A DNA stretch of 17,567 nucleotides, from assembly GCA_028565635.1 (NCBI GenBank), contig JAOXYB010020360.1, positions 1 to 17,567 on the forward strand. Reading direction: 5' to 3'. The notes below the pieces were generated by a model. That model was not told where the DNA came from. It searched no databases and worked only from the letters and a program-made list of their open reading frames with translations. Shown piece after piece: positions 9,994 to 17,567 of this stretch; within the stretch, counting starts at the first letter, position 1; each line of letters starts with the position of its first letter. The stretch is from Phoronis ovalis (taxonomy: Eukaryota > Phoronida > Phoronidae). Made by a program: the position numbers and the translations under genes.

Positions 9994-10032
9994 TGCATGT
10001 GGACCCACCCTTTACATAAATGACCCCCGGGA
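9994..10032 (+). repeat. Diverged transposon-end arm, copy C
   Basis: GCATGTGGACCCACCC, then CATAAATGACCCCCGGGA, has the same order and spacing as the arms at 1282-1320 and 1646-1692. Just upstream, GGGGCGTTTAGGGG is the inverse of the CCCCTAAA motif inside the 298-bp element, so more of an old copy probably extends to about 9930. Confidence 0.55.
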
Positions 10033-10514
10033 TGTTTGTATAAATTATGTGACCAGAATATTTTCAAGTGTCGGCATGTTGTGGTTACTACAAAATAACA
10101 ACCAGAAAACTACATACCTCGCCCGATACCACGGTTGTATACAGGCAGTACAAAACATTAAATTACACACAGTACAAACTTTACAGCCTGACTAAGTTTG
10201 TATATTTGTTAAGAATAAAATAAAGAGGAAATTTAGCTATTTCTTGAGAAACAGTGTATATTTATTCTACTAACTTAAGAAATAATTTGATTTTTTTACC
10301 ATTTTGTGAACAGTAGCTACATACTATATAATAGTGGGATAAAATGGATTATTCTCTAGTATAAATTAGAATCATAAAACAGGCCACCTATTAAAATTAG
10401 TAAACCATTTGTAAGGAAATAAACTTCCTTTAAAGGTAAAGCTTTTCGATCCCATCTTAGATTTCGATTTTAATTCCTGACCTAGGAATGAAGGAAATAT
10501 CAGGCCGGTCAGAT

Positions 10515-10931
10515 GGGGGGGGGGGGTGCTTTGAGTGCGAACGCACTCCTCTTTTGAAATGAGAGGAACATATTTAATGATAACACACCCCCCCCCCCTT
10601 TTGAACTGGGAGGACCATTAATGTAATGTTAACGCACCCCCCTTTTGAAACAGTAATTATACGCACCCCCCTTTTGAAATAGCAACACACACCCCATTTG
10701 AACTGACAGGAAAACAAGCGCACCTCCCCTTTGGAACAGAAAGAACATTTTACGTTAGCATTTTGGGCGTATTGTTACAATTGTATTGGAATGTCTTTTT
10801 TGCTTGTCAATTTTTTCTGACAGCATGTAGGAGATGTTTCAGCGACCCTTTTCATTTACTGAACTGATATTTTCTGAAATCGGTAATTCTAAAAACACTA
10901 CAAATTAAACGCACCCTCCTTTTGAAAAAGT
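10515..10931 (+). repeat. Seven scattered copies of a C-rich CGCACCCCCCTTTTGAAA motif
   Basis: Copies lie near 10540, 10582, 10630, 10660, 10683, 10717 and 10908. Spacing is irregular (23-50 bp, the last one about 190 bp away) and the tails share GGAACA or GGACCA. A run of 12 G (10515-10526) sits 60 bp before a run of 11 C (10588-10598), which could pair. GAGTGCG-AA-CGCACTC at 10533-10548 is a perfect small hairpin. Confidence 0.65.
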
Positions 10932-11699
10932 GTCTAACGGCACTGTCTTCTGCCCCTTTATTTGCTATTTTAACACATTGGTTTATTTGGTACTCTGATA
11001 TTTTACTTTGTTCTCTATTAGCTGTCTATCTATCTTGTATTGCTTTTTTTGATTTCAGGGTCTATCCCAGACTTACATTTGCATTTATTTATCATTTTTC
11101 TAACATAGATATAGCACCAACATTTTTATTCAAAATTTGTTAAAAATAGTTTCTTTGGCAGAGTGAGTTTGATGTTGATATAAATCTTTTAAAGGCATAT
11201 CTTTATTTTAAGATTTAAAAATGTTTAGTTGCAGTTGTAATAAATTATATGATAAGTGGTCTGAAATTCAAAACAGGGTACAGTAGGTTTATTGTTATAC
11301 AATTTTGATGTTTGGTTGCATCGTTTTCACTCTTTGCTATCATATCACTTATAATGAGAGATGTGAATAATCGTGAACGAGCTTTTAGTAGGAAATAACG
11401 AATTTGATAGGCATATATATTTTTTTGCCAAACTATACGAGTCAAAATTAATTTTTTTATTTATTGAAAAGTTTGATTCCCATTTTCCAGGAAATATAAC
11501 CTCTACAATACACAATATAACATAATATGATATACAGTGAATTCTAATCTACAAACTTGAGGTATCATTAGTCTATTATATGTTAATAGCTAGTGGCCAA
11601 GGAGCCGCGTTCTCATGTTCAGAGCCGTACCAATGAACTTGCATACATGTAAGTAAAGCAGAGTTCAGTATTATCTGTAGTCATTAATTTAATATAATT
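10932..11699. other. Non-coding spacer before the LINE remnant
   Basis: AT-rich DNA without supported exons or repeats. The plus-strand open frame through 10922-11143 is hydrophobic, T-rich and begins inside the C-rich repeat, so it is not taken as a gene. Confidence 0.5.
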
Positions 11700-12560
11700 A
11701 TATGGTTTTAATAGAATCTTGATCCCTGGTATTTGGATTATGTTCTTGAAATTTACGCACAAGGGGCTCACGAATTAGAGAATTCGCATGACAGCTAAAA
11801 AGAAAGTGTGATTCGTCTTTCACTTTTTTATCACAAATTTTACATATTCTTTCTTCTCGGCAAATAGGTTTTGGCTTTTCAATGTCTAACTGGTGGTCAC
11901 TAATTCTAAGTTTTGAGAGGTTTACCTTATCCGTATAGGGCAGGTTTAATTATAGATTGGTATGGTTCTAAAGTATATTTGGTTTTTAATCTGCTATTTG
12001 TCTGATTTTAGTTCCAAAAAGATGAATTTTTCAAACGGTTTTGCCATGGAAGCTTTAATGCTCTTGATGGACTCATCAGATATAATTTGTTAATCCCAAG
12101 CAAGAGCTTACGATACCATGGGTTGTTAAGATACGTTTAATCATACTTGCCCAACTTTTGAGGGAAGATAAATTTGAAATCTCGGCATTGTAGGTAATCT
12201 GAGCAAGATTGGTATTTGGCAAGCTAGTGACACGCTTCCAGAATTTAAGAGCTCTAGTAAAGGCCTCAATGATCAGTGTCTAGTAAAGGCCTCAATGATC
12301 AGTGGATGCTTTCCCAACTCTGCTCTGGTAGCATTGTTACTTAATGACTTAAATTACCAACTCCGAGTAGGAATTTGCAAAATTTGAGATGAACATTTTC
12401 TGCTAGTGTCTTATCAAATTTACTAAGCTTGAGCATAGTGTTAAGTAAGCCAGGTGTCCACACTTCTGCACCATATAGTAAAATTGGGGTAACCATATTA
12501 TCGAATAGCTTAAAAGCCGACGTTTAGAGGAGTTAATCTTAGAGCTTCTTAGCCAGTACT
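11700..12560 (-). mobile_element. Decayed 3' end of a non-LTR retrotransposon (LINE) ORF2
   Basis: Frame-shifted conceptual translation on the minus strand gives, in order: LFDNMVTPILLYGAEVW (12506-12457), NVHLKFCKFLLGVG, a RAELGKHPLIIEAF-type segment, LKFWKRVTSLPNT, SWASMIKRIL, LSKLRISDHQLDIE, and a CCHC-type finger ICKICDKKVKDESHFLFSC (about 11850-11790). This is the well-known tail after the reverse transcriptase domain in many invertebrate LINEs. Stops and frameshifts are numerous, so the copy is dead. The catalytic YADD region is not present and the 5' boundary is uncertain. Confidence 0.83.
12253..12304. repeat. Exact 26-bp tandem duplication inside the LINE remnant
   Basis: TCTAGTAAAGGCCTCAATGA and six further bases occur twice, back to back and identical. 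The 26-bp insertion breaks the retroelement frame. As the copies are identical, it is recent relative to the decay of the element. Confidence 0.85.
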
Positions 12561-12935
12561 TAATTTTAAGATTGCTTTCATTGATTTTTCTTTAAGAAAG
12601 GAAAAGTAATATATTCAACTGATTTGAGGATATGTGCTCCCGAACTTTCAGCTAGGTTACGGTAAATATTCGTTATGGCTTATATGCCTTCCATGCTAAT
12701 TTATCTTACCACCCAAAATGCTTTGAACCTAGTCCCTAATAATATCCGGGTTAAATGTCATATCTGGCATCTAGAAATTTAAACTTGATATCTATAAGTA
12801 CAGTTGAATACAATCACAGCAGCAGTATATATGTGTCACATCTGCAGAATATAAAACTTGTATTCTACCTTTTTTGTTATTTGTTTAGCACACCAAATAA
12901 TTCTGGTAATTTTAAAATGAAATACAGAGGAAACA

Positions 12936-12941
12936 TTTATT
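12936..12941 (-). terminator. Poly(A) signal AATAAA of the kinase gene
   Basis: Canonical AATAAA on the minus strand, 92 nt after the TGA stop at 13033. The distance and strand fit a short 3' UTR. No stronger hexamer lies nearer the stop. Confidence 0.55.
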
Positions 12942-13032
12942 AAAATAATTACTAAACAGTTAACTATAAAATACAAACTAAATTGCTTGCCATATAATGG
13001 CTATAACGTACACATTGTATTGTACAATATTT

Positions 13033-13810
13033 TCATTTCAGGAACATTGCTTCTTGCAGTAAGCAATGTAATTTTCCAACTATCACAGACAGCGATTGTC
13101 TCTCTATGGGGATGGGATGTAAGCATTCTTCACCAATCCCCTTCAGTTTCTTCAAAATATTGTGATGTTTTCCATGCGGCACTGTGGCAAAATGGCCAAC
13201 CCATTGCAGTATCTTTCCAACTGAATACACGTCAGATTTTACATTTGTTGGTGTACCCTTCAATATCTCAGGGGCTAACCATGCATACTTATCGAAAAAT
13301 TCGGGTTGCACCGGAAATTTCAGACCTCGCCCGTCAACGCTACCGTGTCCAAAATCTATGATATATAGCTTGTATACTTCTTTCCTTGCATCGGTACATC
13401 GCACAATTAAATTATTAGCTTTCAAATCGTTATGCAAAATGTTGCTTGTATGGAGTGTCACTGTATCTTCAACTAGCTGCAGACATAAATTGATCCAAAC
13501 GTCGGATGGTAACTTATGACACTTGTCAATCATATCGTAAAGTGTTAGACCATCAATCCAGTCCATGACTAAACCATAATTACATGTATCTGTTTGCCAC
13601 AGTCCGTAAGCCCATGGAACAAATCCCGTATTCCTTAGAGAATGCAGCACTGTGTACTCATTCACAATGCAATTGCGGTCGTCCCTGATGTCGAGTTTCA
13701 TACAGCAAGATCTAATTGCTCCTTCTGAATCTTTCACTTTTCCGGCATAAATACGACCGACACCACCCTCGCCAACAACAGATGTCTTGCCGTCTGCTGT
13801 TTTGTCGTAT
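13033..13810 (-). CDS. Kinase gene coding exon 3 (catalytic domain, residues 709-966)
   Basis: The acceptor TTCTTTTTAG opens at YDKTADGKTSVVGEGG. The whole catalytic domain lies in this single exon: subdomain I glycine loop, II Lys in CCMKLD, III Glu in NEYTVL, hinge VMDWIDG, VIb HNDLKANN, VII IIDFGHGS, VIII WLAPEIL, IX SDVYSVGKIL. It ends MFLK then TGA. The activation segment is short (about 25 residues). A single-exon kinase domain is compatible with duplication as a module. Confidence 0.92.
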
Positions 13811-16451
13811 CTAAAAAGAAGAAATCATCACAACATTGTATTCGATCCCTATCTACAACGTCATAGACTTTATAACAGTTCTTGTCATCAATCAGTACGT
13901 GTCATCTTCAATCGGAAGAACTCCACACTTAATTGGGAAAAGAGAACAGTTCTTGTTCATCAGTTAGTGTCATCTTTAATATATCAATTGGAAGAACTCC
14001 ACACTTGGGAAAAGAGAGCAGGCTGTATAAAAAATAATTCATTTATACTAAAACGCGATTTAAATTTAGTCAATAATACTTACACAAATGCGTCTGCGCC
14101 TAAGATCAGTGTCGTAGGCTCCTTTCGTCTTTCAACAGGCTCAACTGGTAACAGTTCATGATCTTTTCGGCTGTCAGTTCTGAAGAATTTCCCTGCGAAT
14201 CTACTTGCATGGCATTTTCTTACGTCTGCAGTTTCTTTACCTTCGAAAAACTGTCCTATGAACCTGCTACTTTTTCTAGTTACAGGGCTTTTTCCAACAG
14301 TTATAGTGTCAGTTCTAAATAGCTTTGTTGTCCTTTTGCTTGTAGCACCAGCCTCGTGTATTAAAGTGTCATTCTTAAAGAACTTCCTTGCCGACTGGCT
14401 TGCTGTACCAGGTGACAACGCTCTATCAACCCGGTCGCTAACATCGTCCTTTTTAAAGAATTTCCCTACAAATCTACTTGTGCCATCAATTATATCTAAA
14501 CGTACTTTAGCGTCAGAGCTTTCTCGACCAACTAAATCGGCAGAATTGTCCTTTGTAAAGAATTTCTCGATGCACTCGGTTGTGATATCAATTCCATCTA
14601 CATGTACTTTAGTATCTGTTTTAAGTGTGCTACTATGGATTTTTCCAGCAATTGAATATTCAGCAATATCTAACTTCCCTGCAAGTCGGCTTGTTGTTAT
14701 AATAACTCCATCTTCTTCAGCGTCAATTCTGAGTATGCCTCTAGATCTTTTTCTAACAACTAAAGCTGCAGCAGTGTCCCTTTTATAGAATTTCTCTACA
14801 TCGTTCCCATCTGTTTCAGTGTCAGTTTTAAATGTACTACTAGGGCTTTCCTTAACAACTGAATTGACAGCAATGTCCTTTTTGAAACACTCCACTGCAA
14901 GCCAACTTGCACTGACAACTCCATTTGTTTCATTGGTTGTTCTAAGTGTATCAGCAGACCTACTTTTAACAACTGTATTGGCGGCAATGTCCGTTTTAAA
15001 GAACCTTTTTTCACATCTTCCTGCATTAATAGTAGGTTCATCTTCACAATTTACATTTTTTACGGATTTAAACTTGAAATCAGGAAATCTGCTTGAAATA
15101 CTTGAAGGAACATGAACGTTATCTAAAAGCCTATAGAGAACTTTAGTTCCTGAACACACAGGAATGCTAGGTTTTAGGACTTCGTGGTTTTGATTGGTAG
15201 CTACTTTCGCTTCACAGGAATTTTCTTTACACAAGGTTGCTTCTATTACTACTTTCTTACTGACAAACAACTTCCTTGTTTTATTGCAATCCCCTCTTTG
15301 TCTTAAGAAACGCGTAGCGAATGTATTAAGTGCACGTATGAAAGGTTCTGAAAATATCAAGCTCAATACTCTTTGATGATTGCCAACAGGATTTGTCATT
15401 GAATTTCTTGCAACACTCTCAAGCTTCCTCTCATGATTTTCTGTTTCATTGACATTTCTAGATTTTGTTTTACTGATGTGGTTTTGTTTGCGTCCTGTTT
15501 TTTCTTTACTACAGCTGTTCAGCACAACTGCATCCAGTTTGGCAGAAAATGATTTCATTACCTTTCTAGAATGTTGACATTGGCTTAAAGAAGACGGTAA
15601 ACACACACTGAGGGAGCGAATTATAAGCTGTTCTGATGTCACTTTTCTGTTCAGACTTACTTGGTTTTCAAACAGTGCAGTTGAAATACGCTCAAACGAA
15701 TTACATTTAATAACATACTTGATTTTGTTTTGGAGTGGTAATAGTTGAAAACTAGTGCTCCATTTTGCTTCCTTTAAGGTCTCCAGCTTTATTATCCCGC
15801 TACATGTTGTTTCGGTTTGGGCAACACTACTTCTCATTTCACAAGCGACTACTGATGTTATCTGTACATTTTCCAGGTTATGTACAGCGTTGTGAACCAC
15901 TTCGTCTTTTGGTAACATGGAAGTCTGATCAAAGGATGACATTGTTGACTTTGCTGCAGCATACTGAGATGTAGTAGATGCATACTGTGTTTCGTTACAC
16001 CTGGTTTCATGACAATCCATTTTAGGATCTGTCATTTGTAATTCCAGATCAACTTTATTACGCACACACTCCGCTGGATTGCCCGTGCATTGTGCTTTTG
16101 GCACATCATCCTGGAACGATACGTTGCTATTATATGAATTAAAACAGACAAATCTTGATTTATTTTATTAACTAGTTTACCAAATGCAAAAGTGATGTGC
16201 AACATTTAAAATTTTAAACATTGACATAGAAGTAAACACATATAAATCATACGTAAATATAAAAATAAATAAACAGAATTTTGTCAAAGTTCATGATAAT
16301 ATATATTTTAGAATATTTGACTTTTACAATTATATATCAAACTTTGTTGTCTTACCATGTCGTCTTCATCAACTTGACCTTTCCAACAGCAATAACAACT
16401 TCTAATCCATTTAGATACTCGGATCCGCACGCTAGTCACAAACTTTGGCAT
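13033..16451 (-). CDS. Repeat-containing protein kinase, three coding exons, 966 aa
   Basis: The exons are 16451-16356, 16110-14084 and 13810-13033. They total 2901 nt, with GT-AG introns and matching phases (0, then 2). Residues 1-32 are basic with a SCYCCW cluster. About 33-397 is polar, low in known motifs, and rich in Ser, Thr and Cys. About 398-680 holds some ten degenerate repeats with K-F-F-x-x-D cores. About 708-966 is a eukaryotic-type kinase domain: GEGGVGRIY glycine loop (721-729), K746, E759, HNDLKANN (D836, N841), DFG (D860), APE (E889), and D901 in KSDVYSVG. All core catalytic residues are present, so an active kinase is likely; the substrate is unknown. The HRD arginine is Asn, as in atypical TKL or receptor-like kinases that do not need activation-loop phosphorylation. 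An alternative in-frame ATG at 16526 would add 25 residues but has a weaker start context. Confidence 0.88.
13874..14017. repeat. ~71-bp imperfect tandem duplication in kinase intron 2
   Basis: AACAGTTCTTGTCATCA starts unit 1 (13874) and AACAGTTCTTGTTCATCA starts unit 2 (13945). Both continue through GTGTCATCTT and GGAAGAACTCCACACTT to GGGAAAAGAGA. The pair fills half of the 273-bp intron. Confidence 0.8.
14084..16110 (-). CDS. Kinase gene coding exon 2 (residues 33-708), repeat region
   Basis: This is a 2.0-kb open exon between acceptor TTCCAG and donor GTAAGT (phase 2). The first half shows no recognised domain. The last 280 residues are degenerate repeats, and the exon ends in LILGADAF, which runs directly into the kinase domain of the next exon (GT|A gives Val708, then YDKTADG). 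An ORF scan would show a false stop right after this exon. Its opposite strand also has long spurious ORFs. Confidence 0.88.
14170..15015 (-). repeat. About ten degenerate protein repeats in the kinase N-terminal region
   Basis: Repeat cores read in order: EKRFFKTD, VECFKKD, EKFYKRD, AGKLDIA, EKFFTKD, VGKFFKKD, ARKFFKND, TKLFRTD, IGQFFEGK and AGKFFRTD. Full units (about 30-40 aa) continue as S..TLKTDTETDG or similar. Units shorten toward the kinase domain, and later ones gain an SRFxG lead-in. DNA copies are strongly diverged, so this is an old expansion. Confidence 0.75.
16356..16451 (-). CDS. Kinase gene coding exon 1 (residues 1-32)
   Basis: The exon starts MPKFVTSVRIRVSKW, passes SCYCCWKG and ends in the acidic VDEDDM at a GTAAGA donor, phase 0. 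The start is preceded by AAA, a favourable animal context. The basic amphipathic stretch followed by three close cysteines could be a palmitoylated membrane anchor (inference). Confidence 0.68.
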
Positions 16452-16565
16452 TTTGAAATTCAGTAATATAATATTTTTTTCATAGATATCCTCACCGAAA
16501 TTATTGATGATTTCCTTAGAAAACATCAACGGAAACTTTACGCAACAAAACGTTGATAACAGAAA

Positions 16566-16595
16566 AAATACGTCATATACATTGATGACGTATTT
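16566..16595. promoter_or_regulatory. CRE-like perfect inverted repeat upstream of the kinase start
   Basis: Two 11-bp arms, AAATACGTCAT and ATGACGTATTT, are exact inverse complements separated by 8 bp. Each holds TGACGTA, the half-site extended core bound by CREB/ATF-type bZIP factors. It lies between the TATA-like box and the start codon, about 115-145 bp before the Met. Confidence 0.45.
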
Positions 16596-16722
16596 CTTTT
16601 GTAGGGAGTCACGGGTAGATGTTCTGAGTGTTACGTAATAAAATTACATTTAGTAAACATATACTGAACAATTAAATTTAAAGTTGATGTTATTTTTAGT
16701 TTACGCAAATTTAAATCAAGGG

Positions 16723-16730
16723 TATATATA
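16723..16730 (-). promoter_or_regulatory. TATA-like box for the kinase gene
   Basis: TATATATA on the minus strand, about 270 nt upstream of the chosen start codon. A transcription start about 30 nt downstream (near 16695) would give a 5' UTR of about 240 nt containing no intron. Such strings are frequent by chance in AT-rich DNA. Confidence 0.3.
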
Positions 16731-17567
16731 GATCGGAATGCCATTTTTTATGATTGAGAATTAATATGATTTTTTTTTGAAATTCTAGTGAGTTTTTGAA
16801 GCTATTTTAAGACCTGATGAGTGTCACAAAATTGTTGACTATTTTGCCGTACAAAAATATTGGCAAGCACTGCGTCATAAGTGTGAATGAAGAAGTAATG
16901 CAAGTAAATTTATAGTAACAAAAATATTAAGTATATTTTATTGCCAATTTCCACAACGTATGAAGATCTTGCATCTCATTTTATACATAATATATTATAT
17001 AATATATCAGTAGCACACAAGTGAAGATTGCCTAACAATTAACTACATTCTTAAAATTGCTTTTTAAGCAAAGTCAAGTGAGACAGCAGTAAAATCATTT
17101 AAAGCGTTTGGAAAACAGTCTCTATTGGAAGTTATTAATGAGGGGTACAATGCTCGCACTTAAAAATTGTAAATGTTTTTTGCTCCCATTTAAGAGTTTG
17201 TTCGCTTTTAAGAGGTAAGTAAAAAAAAAACATTAAAAATATCCCCAAAAAGAAAAGCTCGCGGCTCGGACTTAACAGACCCAGATACTCGCTGCTCGCG
17301 AGAACCCCCCTATAGCCTTCCACTAAGCTAATTACTAAATATAATGCCCTTAGGAACATGTGAAATCAATTAATATATCATCAGCTTCGTATGTAACACA
17401 TTATATCAGATCATTTTAAACATTTCAACCTACAGTAGGTGAACCTATCTAATCATCATCAGGATCAACGCATTATGAATTTATGCATTATCAGGGGCGG
17501 ATACAGAGCACATTTGTGACAGGTTTCCAAATTAGTTTTATTTTTCGGAAATAATTTTCACTTCTAA
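16731..17567. other. Upstream flank of the kinase gene, no gene seen
   Basis: AT-rich DNA with one perfect AT palindrome and a small GC-rich patch (CTCGCGGCTCG...GCTGCTCGCGAG, about 17258-17303). No exon or RNA gene is supported. Confidence 0.5.
16990..17007. repeat. Perfect 18-bp AT palindrome
   Basis: ATATATTATATAATATAT is its own inverse complement. In AT-rich DNA this can arise by chance; no further function is visible. Confidence 0.5.

Noticed and set aside
10515-10740. CRISPR-like array
   Set aside because: The repeats are short, imperfect and irregularly spaced, and the genome is eukaryotic.
13787-14161. 124-codon plus-strand frame across kinase intron 2
   Set aside because: It spans an intron with a tandem duplication and two exon edges of the opposite strand, so it is a chance frame.
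14258-14788. 176-codon plus-strand open frame opposite the kinase repeat exon
   Set aside because: It mirrors the repetitive minus-strand coding exon and has no family resemblance. The minus-strand frame is far longer and joins a kinase domain.
16308-16355. Extension of kinase exon 1 past 16356 to an in-frame stop
   Set aside because: A GTAAGA donor at 16355 and matching acceptor at 16111 join the long exon in phase; read-through would give only a short peptide.

Overview
The window is animal-type nuclear DNA, AT-rich, with GT-AG introns, a decayed LINE and several short repeat families. There is no prokaryotic gene packing, and no rRNA, tRNA or CRISPR array. The LINE tail and the unusual kinase suggest a marine invertebrate, for example a mollusc or cnidarian. 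Species cannot be named from sequence alone.

Two multi-exon protein genes can be assembled, both on the minus strand and both with intact reading frames across every junction. The downstream gene (1886-5993, five coding exons, 547 aa) encodes a GT-B glycosyltransferase of the GT4 / 'glycosyl transferases group 1' type. Its motif order looks strikingly bacterial. The upstream gene (13033-16451, three coding exons, 966 aa) encodes a C-terminal protein kinase domain with an HND instead of HRD catalytic loop. That domain is fused to a long, cysteine-containing N-terminal region carrying about ten degenerate repeats built on a K-F-F-x-x-D core. A TATA-like box, a perfect CRE-like inverted repeat and a canonical poly(A) signal fit the second gene. 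The first gene has a 3' splice site just before its first Met, so a leader exon (or trans-spliced leader) lies upstream and was not found.

Layout by plus coordinate: 1-1385 is non-coding, with degenerate CCCTAA-like sequence and two copies of a repeat end. 1395-1692 is a short inverted-repeat transposon with a perfect 9-bp target duplication. 1886-5993 is the glycosyltransferase; its first intron holds a three-copy minisatellite with CTCF-like motifs and a G-rich tract. 6009-11700 is non-coding, with local tandem duplications (6.1-6.4 kb), another repeat end near 10.0 kb and a C-rich repeated motif (10.5-10.9 kb). About 11700-12560 is the decayed 3' end of a non-LTR retrotransposon on the minus strand. 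13033-16451 is the kinase. 16452-17567 holds its putative promoter and otherwise featureless AT-rich DNA.

Nothing shows that the two genes act together. They share orientation but are about 7 kb apart, with a dead retroelement and repeats between them. The most interesting items are the bacterial-like glycosyltransferase, the repeat-kinase fusion, the intact short transposon and its related arms, the tandem CTCF-like intronic sites, and the CRE-type palindrome upstream of the kinase.
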